Below are positions 1 through 8,059 of a stretch of DNA of 45,482 bases, in pieces. The stretch spans positions 1-45,482 of the forward strand of contig JANQKT010000107.1 of the NCBI GenBank assembly GCA_028280965.1. The letters are read 5' to 3'. A model generated the notes under the pieces. The model was not told the origin of the DNA and did not search any database. It was given only the letters and a program-made list of their open reading frames with translations. Both the position numbers and the translations under genes were made by a program. The first letter of the stretch is position 1. The number at the start of each line of letters is the position of its first letter. Source of the stretch: Phycisphaeraceae bacterium. GTDB taxonomy: Bacteria; Planctomycetota; Phycisphaerae; Phycisphaerales; Phycisphaeraceae.

Positions 1-17
1 GAACCTCAAATCATCCG

Positions 18-31
18 CGCGGCAAGCCGCG
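18..31 (-). terminator. Short hairpin after the arsenate reductase gene
   Basis: A perfect 6-bp stem (18-23 with 26-31) with a 2-nt loop lies just past the stop codon of the minus-strand arsenate reductase gene. No T-run follows it on the minus strand, so termination is only a weak inference. Confidence 0.3.
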
Positions 32-36
32 GCGCT

Positions 37-477
37 TCATTGCAATTCTTCGCTTAAATAATCTTGCACCCAGTCCTTGATCTGATCGCGAACCCGGCGG
101 AAGCACTTGATCGGGTCCTCATCCGGGTCATTCGGGTGGTCCGGGTCTTCAAACGGGTGGTGTAGTACGCTCTTGGCGCCCGGGAAGACCGGGCAGGCCT
201 CTTTCGCCGAGTCGCAGACGGTCAGCACGCCGTCGAAGTTCTCGTTGATGTATTCGTCGATGTGGTTGGAGGTGCTCTGCGTCAGGTCGATGCCGACCTC
301 TTTCATCACTTCGACCGCCATCGGGTGCACGCCGCCCTTGGGCTTGCTGCCCGCAGAAAACGCATCGACCCGGTCGCCGCCGAGGTGCCGCAGCCAGCCC
401 TCGGCCATCTGGGATCGGCAGTAGTTGCCGGTGCAGACGACCAGATAACGCTTGTTTTCTGTTGTTTCAGAAGTCAT
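37..477 (-). CDS. arsC: Arsenate reductase, thioredoxin-coupled type (low-molecular-weight phosphatase fold)
   Basis: A 146-residue protein that should reduce arsenate to arsenite in the cytosol. The P-loop CX5R-S is at residues 15-22 (Cys15, Arg21, Ser22). The two resolving cysteines of thioredoxin-linked ArsC are Cys88 and Cys95, with the 7-residue spacing of the Staphylococcus-type enzyme. These extra cysteines favour arsenate reductase over a plain tyrosine phosphatase. An upstream in-frame extension is possible, but the ATG at 477 puts the family N-terminus at the right place. The gene overlaps the end of the helicase gene by 11 nt (467-477), so the two are probably co-transcribed and translationally coupled. 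No ArsR regulator or arsenite exporter is visible in the window. Confidence 0.88.
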   Translation of the reverse strand: MTSETTENKRYLVVCTGNYCRSQMAEGWLRHLGGDRVDAFSAGSKPKGGVHPMAVEVMKEVGIDLTQSTSNHIDEYINENFDGVLTVCDSAKEACPVFPGAKSVLHHPFEDPDHPNDPDEDPIKCFRRVRDQIKDWVQDYLSEELQ

Positions 478-2626
478 AGCCGGGGTCCATGTCGTGTTCG
501 GTTGAGGGTATGCCAGTCGGTGCGGTGTCGGCGGCGACCGGCAACCGGGGCAGCGCCGTAAGGAAGCGTCGGCCGTAGGGCTTAGCAACGATCCGCCGGT
601 CGAGGACGAGGATGGTACCGCGGTCTTGTTTGGATCGGATGAGCCGGCCGAAGCCCTGCTTGAACTTGAGCACAGCCTCGGGCAGCGCATACTCGGCGAA
701 CGGGCTGCCGCCACGCGCTTTGATCCGCTCATTGCGTGCCTCGATGATCGGGCGATCGGGCACCGCGAAAGGCAGCCGCATGATCACGACCAGCCGCAAT
801 GCCTCGCCGCGCACATCGACGCCCTGCCAGAAACTGTCGGCGCCGAGCAGGACACTGCGGTGGTTGTGCCTGAAGCGCGCGAGCAGTTCGCTGCGCTGCA
901 CGCCGTCGCCCTGTACGAGCATTGGCATGCTGCGCGATTCAAGCGGTGCGCGCAGCCGCTCGGCCGTTTCACGGAGTTGGCGGTAGCTGGTGAACAGGAT
1001 GAACGCGCCGCCGTCGGACTGGTCGAGGTGGTGTAGCAAGGTCTGTGTGGCAAGATTGGTAAAAGCCGCGTCGTTCGGCTCGGGCAGCGACGGGCAGACG
1101 ATCAACTCAGCCTGATTGGCGTAGTCGAACGGCGAGCCGAGAAGCAGGGTTTGTGGCTCATCGCAGCCGATGCGACCACAGAAATGTGAAAAAGCTTCAT
1201 TAAAAGTGGGGTCGGTATCCCGCCTGCCATCCGCTGTTGCTTGAATCTCACCCAATTCGTCGGCACGCGGGGTGCTCGCCCCACCTGGACCCGAAGACTG
1301 CGTTGCAAGCGTCGCGCTGGTCAGCACGACCGGCAGCGGTTCCTGCCGGGATGTTGTTGCTTCGAAGAGCCTTTCGCGCAGCAGCCCGCCGACCTCGATC
1401 GGGCTGGAGCAGAGCTTGACGCGGTTGAACCGGCCCTTGCGCGTGGCCTCGACCCAGTAGACGCTGTCGGGCACGGCCTGCTCGACCAGCGCTTTGATCG
1501 TTTCGGCGAGCGTGCCCGCCCGGTCGGCGTACCCGCTGATCTCCATCTGGTCTTCTTCGTTTTCAAGCACGTCCTTGACCCGCTTGAGCATCAGCGAAAG
1601 ATCGTGCAGCGCCGGCGTCAGCGCGTTGTCGATCTCCAAGGGCCCACGCACCCGGCCATTGTTCGCGCCATATCGCTCGTGCCAGGCCACGACCTCGTCG
1701 AAGAACAGCTCGGCGACGTTGCGCGCGGTCTCCGCCAGGTGCAGCGCACGGTTTAGCATCTCCTGGTCGGCCTTGCCCTGGAGTGTAACGAGCAGCCCGC
1801 GCTGGCGACGCGCGGTGTACAGCCGGCTGATCAGGTAGGCCGCCTGGTACCGGCTGGCGGAGAGGCCGAAGTGCTCGCTGGCGACGTCCTCGATCGTGTG
1901 GGCCTCGTCGAGGATCACCGCGTCGTAGGGCGGCAGCAGACCGTAGCCCTGGGCCCGCAGCGCGAGGTCGGCGAAGTACAGCGCGTGGTTGACGACGAGG
2001 ATGTCCGCGTTCTGCATCCGCCGGCGGGCGGCCTGGTAGAAGCACTTGTTAAACGTCGGGCAGCGCTTGCCCAGGCAGTCCTCGCTGTCGGACTGCACCT
2101 CGTTCCAGACGCTCGGCGCTTCGAGCTGCGGCAGCGTCGCGAGCGAGCCGTCGTCCGTGCGTTTGGACCAGTCCAGCACCTGCTCGAGCGCGCTAAACTC
2201 CTTGGACTCGTTGAAAAGCGTCGCCTGCCGGTCCCACGCGCGCTTGGCCCGGCGGAGTGAGACGTAGTTGCCCCTGCCCTTGACCAGCACCGCGCTGAAC
2301 TCGACGGGCAAGACCGCCTGCAAAAGCGGCACGTCCTTGTTGATGATCTGTTCCTGCAACGCGATTGTGTGTGTTGAGATGACGACCCGGCGTTTCTGGT
2401 CCTTGTCTTCCTGGAACTTCGCGATGTGCTCGATCGTTGGCAGTAGATAGCCGAACGATTTGCCTACGCCCGTGCCGGCCTCGACGACCAGCTTCCCGCT
2501 CTTGTCCAGGGCATGACCGACGGCTTCGATCATGGCCTTTTGCTGCGGGCGCTCCTCGAAGTCACCGCCCAGTCGATCGGCGATCGGTCCGTCGGGGCCG
2601 AGGATGTGCGAGAGGTCGAGGGTCAC
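467..2626 (-). CDS. dinG: DinG/XPD-family ATP-dependent DNA helicase
   Basis: A 719-residue superfamily 2 helicase of the DinG/YoaA type, expected to unwind DNA 5' to 3' in repair or R-loop removal. Walker A is EAGTGVGKS at 49-57 and the DEAH box is at 240-243 within ILDEAH. Motif V/VI regions ([19 protein letters not shown]) lie near the C-terminus. Three iron-sulfur cysteines are present, Cys184, Cys189 and Cys195, with the 5/6 spacing of E. coli DinG. The expected first ligand in the KGRGNY segment is Ser123. The start is GTG at 2626, placed 6 nt after a TACAAT hexamer. The gene is divergent from the HIT gene and overlaps arsC downstream. The family call is firm; dinG rather than yoaA is by resemblance. 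Confidence 0.9.
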   Translation of the reverse strand: MTLDLSHILGPDGPIADRLGGDFEERPQQKAMIEAVGHALDKSGKLVVEAGTGVGKSFGYLLPTIEHIAKFQEDKDQKRRVVISTHTIALQEQIINKDVPLLQAVLPVEFSAVLVKGRGNYVSLRRAKRAWDRQATLFNESKEFSALEQVLDWSKRTDDGSLATLPQLEAPSVWNEVQSDSEDCLGKRCPTFNKCFYQAARRRMQNADILVVNHALYFADLALRAQGYGLLPPYDAVILDEAHTIEDVASEHFGLSASRYQAAYLISRLYTARRQRGLLVTLQGKADQEMLNRALHLAETARNVAELFFDEVVAWHERYGANNGRVRGPLEIDNALTPALHDLSLMLKRVKDVLENEEDQMEISGYADRAGTLAETIKALVEQAVPDSVYWVEATRKGRFNRVKLCSSPIEVGGLLRERLFEATTSRQEPLPVVLTSATLATQSSGPGGASTPRADELGEIQATADGRRDTDPTFNEAFSHFCGRIGCDEPQTLLLGSPFDYANQAELIVCPSLPEPNDAAFTNLATQTLLHHLDQSDGGAFILFTSYRQLRETAERLRAPLESRSMPMLVQGDGVQRSELLARFRHNHRSVLLGADSFWQGVDVRGEALRLVVIMRLPFAVPDRPIIEARNERIKARGGSPFAEYALPEAVLKFKQGFGRLIRSKQDRGTILVLDRRIVAKPYGRRFLTALPRLPVAADTAPTGIPSTEHDMDPGYDF

Positions 2627-2632
2627 GGGGGG

Positions 2633-2638
2633 ATTGTA
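2633..2638 (-). promoter_or_regulatory. Leaderless-type -10 box for the helicase gene
   Basis: TACAAT on the minus strand lies 6 nt before the GTG start at 2626, with only a run of C between. This spacing would put the transcript start at or within a base of the start codon. There is no Shine-Dalgarno sequence and no clear -35 box. Confidence 0.7.
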
Positions 2639-2654
2639 GGTGTCTGGATGATTC

Positions 2655-2753
2655 AGGTGGGGTGGGCATCCTGCCCGCCGTCAGGACGGGTCCTGATCTG
2701 TTGCATTCATTCAAGGCTGTGCCTTGACGGCGGGCAGGATGCCCGCCCCACCT
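2655..2753. repeat. 99-bp inverted repeat between two divergent promoters
   Basis: Two 29-nt arms (2655-2683 and 2725-2753) are reverse complements with one mismatch, separated by 41 nt. Each arm contains the internally palindromic core GGGCATCCTGCCC. Translated in one frame the right arm reads GGQDARPT, a peptide I recall from over-predicted proteins in Planctomycetota, Verrucomicrobia and Lentisphaerae. It therefore looks like a copy of a dispersed intergenic repeat. The right arm ends exactly where the -10 box of the HIT gene begins. Confidence 0.8.
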
Positions 2754-2759
2754 TACAAT
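2754..2759 (+). promoter_or_regulatory. Leaderless-type -10 box for the HIT gene
   Basis: TACAAT lies 6 nt before the ATG at 2766. It abuts the right arm of the inverted repeat. A TTGACG at 2724-2729 resembles a -35 box, but the 24-nt spacer is too long for a normal sigma-70 promoter. Confidence 0.7.
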
Positions 2760-2765
2760 GAACCT

Positions 2766-3221
2766 ATGCCCGACTACCCCACCGACCCCGACTGTCTCTT
2801 CTGCAAGATCGTCGCCGGCGAGATCCCATGCCACAAGCTCTACGAGGACGACCGCGTCTTGTCCTTCCTCGACATCGGCCCGCTGAGCGCAGGTCACGCG
2901 CTGGTCATCCCCAAGGGGCACTACGAGACGATCGACCGGGTGCCCGCGGAAGACGCCGCGGCGATGTTCCGCATCGTGCCCGCCTTGAGCCGGGCGATCA
3001 TGCGGGCGGCGGGCGCATCGGCATGGAACCTGCTGCAGAACAACGGCGAGGCCGCGGGACAGGCCGTCGGGCACGTCCACCTGCACATCATCCCCCGCCC
3101 GGCCGGCAGCTCACGCGATGCGCCAATAGAGGGCAATGGACTGCCGTTCAACTGGCCCACGGGCGAGATCGATCACAAAAAAGCCGGAGGCCTCGCAGAG
3201 ACAATCAGGCAGTATGTTTGA
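2766..3221 (+). CDS. HIT-family nucleotide hydrolase/transferase
   Basis: A 151-residue cytosolic protein of the histidine triad family, which hydrolyses phosphoramidate or dinucleoside substrates such as AMP-lysine or Ap4A. The histidine triad HVHLH is at 103-107, followed by IIP. The N-terminal DCLFCKI (Cys10, Cys13) matches the zinc-binding cysteine pair of HinT-like members. The ATG at 2766 is preferred over an upstream in-frame start because that start lies inside the inverted repeat and because the -10 box is 6 nt before 2766. The stop codon overlaps the start of the next small gene. The exact substrate cannot be told from sequence. Confidence 0.92.
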   Translation: MPDYPTDPDCLFCKIVAGEIPCHKLYEDDRVLSFLDIGPLSAGHALVIPKGHYETIDRVPAEDAAAMFRIVPALSRAIMRAAGASAWNLLQNNGEAAGQAVGHVHLHIIPRPAGSSRDAPIEGNGLPFNWPTGEIDHKKAGGLAETIRQYV

Positions 3222-3438
3222 CTTGATCGGCTTCATCTACGAGTTCATCGTTGATCGCTTGTTCTGGTTGATACAAGTTTTTGTCCGCTTGACCTGTGTT
3301 ATGCTCGCGATTCCGTTTGTATTCTTCATGCCTAGAGGACATGCGTACCAACACCTCAGCTACGTACAGACGCTTGTCGTGCGGTTTAAGTTCTTGGGCA
3401 AGTCACTCACTGACGCGTTCAAAGGCAACGTGTCGTAA
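3214..3438 (+). CDS. Small membrane protein overlapping the HIT gene
   Basis: A 74-residue protein beginning MFDLIGFIYEF, with a hydrophobic stretch from about residue 5 to 40 (FIYEFIVDRLFWLIQVF, then LTCVMLAIPFVFFM) that could form one long or two membrane helices. A basic C-terminal tail follows. The ATG at 3214 lies inside the end of the HIT gene (8-nt overlap), which suggests translational coupling. The composition is more A+T-rich than in neighbouring genes. I do not recognise a family. An in-frame longer start at 3136 would read through HIT codons in another frame and is not favoured. Confidence 0.6.
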   Translation: MFDLIGFIYEFIVDRLFWLIQVFVRLTCVMLAIPFVFFMPRGHAYQHLSYVQTLVVRFKFLGKSLTDAFKGNVS

Positions 3439-3449
3439 GGAGCTGGGAG

Positions 3450-4049
3450 TTATAGCGTCCCCTTCGTGCTCGGCACATCATCACCCGTAACCTTCACCGC
3501 GTCGCGAAGCGATCGGCCGAAGGCCTTGAAGACCGCCTCGGCGATATGGTGGTTGTTCTCGCCCCAGGGGACCTCGATGTGCAGGTTCATCTTCGCGTGG
3601 TTGGCCACTGCGTTGAAGAACTCTTTGACCAGCTGCGTGTCGAACGTGCCGATCTTGCCGGCCGGGTCGTTGAAGCTGTTGGACTGGACACGAAACACCA
3701 GCGCCGGCCGGCCGGACAGGTCGAGCGCGACGCGGGCGAGGGACTCGTCCATCGGGACGGTCGCGCTGCCGTAGCGCTCGATGCCTCTCTTGTCGCCGGT
3801 CGCTTGTGTGATCGCTTCACCGAGCGCGATGCCGACATCCTCGACGGTGTGGTGGTCGTCCACGTGGGTGTCGCCGTCGCAGGTGATGTGCAGAGCGAGC
3901 CGTCCGTGGCGGGCGACGTGGTCGAGCATGTGGTCGAAGAAGCCGACGCCGGTGTTGTGTCTGTAGTCGCCGGTCTTGGCGGAGTCGAGGTTGAGATCGA
4001 GTTTGATCCTGGTCTCGTTCGTGTCGCGTTGGATGGTGGCGGTGCGCAT
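3450..4049 (-). CDS. hisB: Imidazoleglycerol-phosphate dehydratase
   Basis: A 199-residue HisB, the monofunctional dehydratase that makes imidazole-acetol phosphate in histidine synthesis. Metal-binding histidine motifs are clear: FFDHMLDHVARHG near 38-50, DDHHTVED near 64-71, and GENNHHIAEA near 163-172. The length is that of the monofunctional bacterial enzyme, with no phosphatase domain. It lies 34 nt downstream of hisC, so the two form an operon that supplies consecutive steps of the pathway. The intergenic gap carries a dispersed repeat. Confidence 0.96.
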   Translation of the reverse strand: MRTATIQRDTNETRIKLDLNLDSAKTGDYRHNTGVGFFDHMLDHVARHGRLALHITCDGDTHVDDHHTVEDVGIALGEAITQATGDKRGIERYGSATVPMDESLARVALDLSGRPALVFRVQSNSFNDPAGKIGTFDTQLVKEFFNAVANHAKMNLHIEVPWGENNHHIAEAVFKAFGRSLRDAVKVTGDDVPSTKGTL

Positions 4050-4058
4050 GGGTTTATT

Positions 4059-4087
4059 GCGTCTGGCGTGTAGGGCCTGGCGTCTAG
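4059..4087. repeat. Copy of a dispersed GCGTCTGGCGT-type repeat in the hisC-hisB gap
   Basis: These 29 nt match, at 24 positions, the reverse complement of the right arm of the inverted repeat at 11829-11866. They fill most of the gap between hisC and hisB and include the hisC stop codon (4084-4086). The match was aligned by eye. Confidence 0.6.
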
Positions 4088-5157
4088 ATGAGTTGACTGA
4101 TGGCGTTGAGCAGCTTGTCGATCTGCTCGGGCGTGCCGACCGTGATACGCAGCTTATCGTCTAGCCGCGGCGCGTCGAAGTAGCGGACGAGGATGTTGCG
4201 GGCCTTCAGTTGCTCATAAAGGTCAGCCGCGGGCACCTTATCGGGCGGGGTGCAGAGCACAAAGTTGGTCTGGCTGTCCAGCACCTCAAAGCCGCGTCGC
4301 CGCAGTTCACTCGTCAGCAGGTCCCGCTGCGCAATGACTCTCTCCCGAGTCTGCTGTGCATATGCCTGATCGCTGATCGCGGCGACGGCGGCGGCCTGGC
4401 TGATCGCATCGGTGTTGTAGCTGTCGCGTGCCTTGTCGAGGGTCGTGATAACGACCGGGTGCGCCAGGCCGTAGCCGAACCGCAGGCCGGCGAGGCCGTA
4501 GCCCTTGCTCAGCGATCTCAGCAGGATGACGTTGTCCAGGCCGTCGCGGACAAGCTCGATCGCGTCGGCGGGCGCGAAGTCGGTGTAGGCTTCGTCGATC
4601 AGTAGCAGCCCCCCGAAGTTATCAGAGAGCTTGCGCAATGTATCCGTCGTCTCGAACCGCCCCGTCGGCGCGTGCGGGTTGACGATCATGCCCACCCGGC
4701 AGCCCGCTTCGTTCCAGCACTCGATCGTGTCGGGCGAGAGCGAAAAATCATCCTTGCGATCAGTGCTGACGACAGGCGTGTCCTGGATCGCGGCAAGCAC
4801 GGGGTACAACGAATAGGTCGGGTCGGTCACGCCGATGCCGCCTTGCGCATTACCGCCGGCCGGTTCGCAGTAGCATGTCAGGATCAGGCGCAGCAGCTCG
4901 TCCCCGCCGTTGGTCGCGATGACGTTGTCGGGCGAGAGGCCGTGCAACTCGGCCGCGGCGGCGCGGAACGGCTGGGCCAGCGGCGGCGGGTAGACGCGCA
5001 GCCGCTCGGCGGGCAGCGACTGAACTGCTTCCATCACCGCCGGCGAGGGCGGGTACGGGTTCTCGTTCGTGTTCAGCTTGGTGACCGCCGACGTGTCCGG
5101 CTGCTCGCCTGGCGCGTAGGGGCTGAGCCGCTGGATGTTCGTTCGGGGCCGGGGCAT
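4084..5157 (-). CDS. hisC: Histidinol-phosphate aminotransferase
   Basis: A 357-residue class I/II PLP aminotransferase converting imidazole-acetol phosphate to histidinol phosphate. The N-terminal KLNTNENPYPPSP segment (27-39) is typical of HisC. The PLP lysine is Lys218 in RSLSKGYGLAGLR, and the Asp-Glu-Ala-Tyr cofactor motif is at 188-191. The ATG at 5157 is chosen because the family N-terminus begins there and a TACACT box lies 9 nt upstream. It is immediately upstream of hisB. The divergent neighbour begins at 5217, so both promoters share a 59-nt region. Confidence 0.94.
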   Translation of the reverse strand: MPRPRTNIQRLSPYAPGEQPDTSAVTKLNTNENPYPPSPAVMEAVQSLPAERLRVYPPPLAQPFRAAAAELHGLSPDNVIATNGGDELLRLILTCYCEPAGGNAQGGIGVTDPTYSLYPVLAAIQDTPVVSTDRKDDFSLSPDTIECWNEAGCRVGMIVNPHAPTGRFETTDTLRKLSDNFGGLLLIDEAYTDFAPADAIELVRDGLDNVILLRSLSKGYGLAGLRFGYGLAHPVVITTLDKARDSYNTDAISQAAAVAAISDQAYAQQTRERVIAQRDLLTSELRRRGFEVLDSQTNFVLCTPPDKVPAADLYEQLKARNILVRYFDAPRLDDKLRITVGTPEQIDKLLNAISQLI

Positions 5158-5166
5158 AAGCGGGAT

Positions 5167-5210
5167 AGTGTAGCGTTGGTTGCCTCTTGCAAACACCCAA
5201 AGGCTACACT
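5167..5210. promoter_or_regulatory. Divergent promoter pair built on an 8-bp inverted repeat
   Basis: AGTGTAGC at 5167-5174 and GCTACACT at 5203-5210 are perfect reverse complements. Each contains a TACACT hexamer: on the minus strand 9 nt before the hisC start, and on the plus strand (5205-5210) 6 nt before the ATG at 5217. Both genes therefore look leaderless or nearly so. The symmetry could simply be the two -10 boxes or could also serve as an operator. Confidence 0.6.
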
Positions 5211-5216
5211 GTAGCG

Positions 5217-6782
5217 ATGCTTCTCCCCCGCCCGATCCTGCTCGCCGGCATGGCCCTGCTGGCCCTGCTGGTCGCACCGCTTGCTCCTGCGCGGGCCGAT
5301 GAAGCGGGCTACAACGCCGCGGTGTATCTGCTCAGGCAGACGACCCAGCCCTACCGAGACGGACGACACAACACGATGCTGCGGGCGCTGCGCCAGCTCG
5401 GCGATGACGACCTCCAGCCGCTGTTCGCGGCGCTCGCCGGTTCGTCGCATGCGCCCCAACGGGTGCACGGGCTGCTGGGTCAGGCGGAGATCAGCCCGAA
5501 GCGGCGGATCGATCTCGCCGCGCTCGCCGAGCTCGAAGACGACCGCGAAACCGTCGAGGTGCTCGCGGCGGCGATGGACGACGACCTGATCGACAAGATC
5601 GGGCTCGCGGCCGTGCTCGGTTGGGAAGGGCTCTCCCCCGCGGTCAGGCAGGCCGTCGCGCTGCGGCTGTTAAGCGAAGGCGGGTCGGTGGACACCGCGC
5701 CGTTTGCCGTGTCGCTTGAGATCAAGCTGGACGAGGACCTGGAAGCGGGCAAGATGCTGCAGTATGCGATCGGGGCGCTGATCCTGGCCGAGGCGGGCGA
5801 CCCGGCAGGCGCGGAGGCTTTGTCGAAAGTAGCGGGCCTGCGTGGCAGCACGGCCGACGCGGTCCTCGCCCAGCTGCTGGACGGCGCAATGCGGCGGGAG
5901 CTCAAGACGGTCGGGCCGACCGCGCTGCGTATCGCTCAGGACGAACAGCGCGGCCCGAGCCTGCGCCTGCTCGCGGTGCAGGCGGCGCTGAGGCTGAAGG
6001 TGCGCGGGGCCGATGTCGTCTGGCAGGGGATGTACCAGAACCAAACCGAGGCGGCCCGAAAGGTGCGCCTGGCCCTGATCGCCCTCGACGCCGCGGCTGC
6101 TGTTGACCCCGCGCTGTTCGATTCGCTTGTGTCGAGCGACCAGGAACTGATCCGGCTGATCGCGCAGGCGGGCCGCGCGATTGCCAAGCGGCAGGCCGAC
6201 ACGGCCGAGGCCCTGGCCCCGCTAATCGCGTTCGGCCAGCCGTTGATCAATGCATGGGCCGTCACGTTTTGTCGGCGTGAAGAGCCCGCTTATGCGCCGG
6301 ACCTGCTCGAAGCGGTGATACGGGCTCACAACGCCGGCGAGGAGCGTAACCGTGGAAGGCTCACCGAGGCGGCGATCGCCGCGGTTCATGCGATGTGCGA
6401 ACTCAACCCCGAGCAGGCAACCCAACGGCTGCCAGCCCTGCTCAGAGCATCCACCAAGCCGGGCGACGGCACAGATAGTCTCGAACTACTGCGTCAGCGG
6501 CAGCTCCTGCTGCTCGGGATCGTGCGGGCTCATAGCGCGGACCTCAGCTCACTGGCCGACCAGATCGGGACCGACGAACATAAGGACTTCACGACCGAGG
6601 CCCTCCGCCTGCTCGCGCGGGCCCGCTACGGCGCAACACTGGCCAAGGACGAGTGGGCCCGGATCAGCGACCTGGTCCAGGGCGTCGGCCAGATGGAACT
6701 GGGTCTGCGCGTCCAACTCGCGTGGCTTCACCTCGAACGCACGGGCAAGGCCAGGCAGGCGATCGGCGAGGCGTTAAAGTAG
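5217..6782 (+). CDS. Exported HEAT-like repeat protein of unknown function
   Basis: A 521-residue protein with a clear signal peptide (hydrophobic core LLAGMALLALLVAPLAP, then ARADEAG near residue 27-33). The mature part is made of alpha-helical, alanine- and leucine-rich repeats with the look of HEAT/ARM units, such as LFAALAGSSHAPQRVHGLLG and IRLIAQAGRAIAKRQ. No catalytic motif is visible. It probably sits in the periplasm and binds other proteins. The ATG at 5217 follows a TACACT box by 6 nt. It is divergent from hisC and followed 64 nt later by the DegT-type gene, which has no obvious functional link. Confidence 0.75.
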   Translation: MLLPRPILLAGMALLALLVAPLAPARADEAGYNAAVYLLRQTTQPYRDGRHNTMLRALRQLGDDDLQPLFAALAGSSHAPQRVHGLLGQAEISPKRRIDLAALAELEDDRETVEVLAAAMDDDLIDKIGLAAVLGWEGLSPAVRQAVALRLLSEGGSVDTAPFAVSLEIKLDEDLEAGKMLQYAIGALILAEAGDPAGAEALSKVAGLRGSTADAVLAQLLDGAMRRELKTVGPTALRIAQDEQRGPSLRLLAVQAALRLKVRGADVVWQGMYQNQTEAARKVRLALIALDAAAAVDPALFDSLVSSDQELIRLIAQAGRAIAKRQADTAEALAPLIAFGQPLINAWAVTFCRREEPAYAPDLLEAVIRAHNAGEERNRGRLTEAAIAAVHAMCELNPEQATQRLPALLRASTKPGDGTDSLELLRQRQLLLLGIVRAHSADLSSLADQIGTDEHKDFTTEALRLLARARYGATLAKDEWARISDLVQGVGQMELGLRVQLAWLHLERTGKARQAIGEALK

Positions 6783-6846
6783 TTGCCTTGCATCGCTCCG
6801 CGCGGAATCCGGGAGCGACGCCAAGACCCGTACCCACACCCAAATC

Positions 6847-8034
6847 ATGTCCGACATCCCCCTCAGTTCTCCTGACATCAGCGACGCCGAGATAGACGCG
6901 GTTGCCGCCGTGCTCCGCTCGGGCCGGCTGAGCATCGGGCCGAAACAAGACCTCTTCGAACAGCAGGCCGCGGCGCGCTGCGAGCGTTCGACCGGTGTCG
7001 CTGTCTCGTCCGGCACCGCCGGGCTGCACCTGGTGCTGAGCGCGTTGGGTATCGGGCCGGGCGACGAGGTCATCACCACGCCCTTCAGCTTTATCGCATC
7101 CAGCAACTGCATCCTGATGGTCGGGGCAACGCCGGTGTTCGTCGATATCTGCCCGCAGTCGCTGAACCTCGACCCCCGGAAGCTCGAAGCCGCGATCAGT
7201 GAGAAGACCAAGGCGGTCATCGCAGTCGAGGTGTTCGGCAACCCGCGGCACCTGGACACGATCGAGTCCATCGCCCGGCGGCACGAGATCCCGCTGATCG
7301 AAGACGCCTGCGAGGGCCTGGGCGGCAGACTCAACGGCCGACCGATCGGCTCGTTCGGGCGGGCCAGCGTCTTCGGCTTCTACCCCAACAAGCAGATCAC
7401 AACCGGCGAGGGCGGGATGATCGTCACCGATGACGACCGCCTGGCGGAAATGTGCCGCTCGCTACGCAACCAAGGGCGGGCCACGAATACCGACGCCGGC
7501 GACCGGGTCAGCACGGCGAACACCGGCAGCTGGCTGGCGCACGACCGCCTGGGCTACAACTACCGCCTGTCGGAGATCAACGCGGCGCTGGGGTGTGTAC
7601 AGCTGGACCGGCTCGATGAGATGCTCACCCAGCGCCGCCGGGTCGCCCACGCCTATACGCAACGCCTGCTGGACCACCACGACCTGATCCTGCCGTGCCT
7701 GGGCGATGACGACCCGGACAGCTCGTGGTTTGTTTACGTCGTGCGGTTGGCCCCCGAGTACGACCGTGCGGCCAGGGACCGGGTGATCGCGGCGCTCCGC
7801 CGGCACGAGATCGGCTGCAGCAACTACTTCCCGCCGATCCACCTCCAACCGTTCTACCAGAAGCAGCTCGGCTTCAGCGCGGGCGACTTCCCGATCACCG
7901 AATCGATCAGCGACCGAACGATCGCCCTGCCGTTTTTTAATCAGCTCGATGAGACACAGATCGAGCTGGTCTGCCAGACATTGAGCGTGATGCTACAGCG
8001 CGAACGATTGTTGTTGGATGACGACGCGGCGTAA
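6847..8034 (+). CDS. DegT/DnrJ/EryC1/StrS-family sugar aminotransferase
   Basis: A 395-residue PLP enzyme of the family that aminates keto-sugars for surface polysaccharides or secondary metabolites. PLP is held by Lys182 in YPNKQITTGEGGM, with Asp153 in IEDACEGLG. The substrate pocket segment TPFSFIASSNCI (78-89) and the C-terminal HLQPFYQ segment are also family features. The start is the ATG at 6847; no strong ribosome site is visible. The next gene downstream is convergent and is separated by a strong bidirectional hairpin. No sugar-nucleotide genes are nearby, so the substrate is unknown. Confidence 0.9.
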   Translation: MSDIPLSSPDISDAEIDAVAAVLRSGRLSIGPKQDLFEQQAAARCERSTGVAVSSGTAGLHLVLSALGIGPGDEVITTPFSFIASSNCILMVGATPVFVDICPQSLNLDPRKLEAAISEKTKAVIAVEVFGNPRHLDTIESIARRHEIPLIEDACEGLGGRLNGRPIGSFGRASVFGFYPNKQITTGEGGMIVTDDDRLAEMCRSLRNQGRATNTDAGDRVSTANTGSWLAHDRLGYNYRLSEINAALGCVQLDRLDEMLTQRRRVAHAYTQRLLDHHDLILPCLGDDDPDSSWFVYVVRLAPEYDRAARDRVIAALRRHEIGCSNYFPPIHLQPFYQKQLGFSAGDFPITESISDRTIALPFFNQLDETQIELVCQTLSVMLQRERLLLDDDAA

Positions 8035-8035
8035 C

Positions 8036-8058
8036 GCCCGCCGATAGCATCGGCGGGC
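8036..8058. terminator. Bidirectional terminator hairpin
   Basis: A perfect 10-bp stem (8036-8045 with 8049-8058) with a 3-nt loop fills the 25-nt gap between the convergent DegT-type and dehydrogenase genes. It is flanked by short A+T stretches on both sides. Confidence 0.75.
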
Positions 8059-8059
8059 A

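Noticed and set aside
2513-2761. Frame ending GGQDARPTLQ over the inverted repeat
   Set aside because: The peptide is a translation of the repeat itself, a known kind of over-prediction, and the start overlaps the helicase gene.
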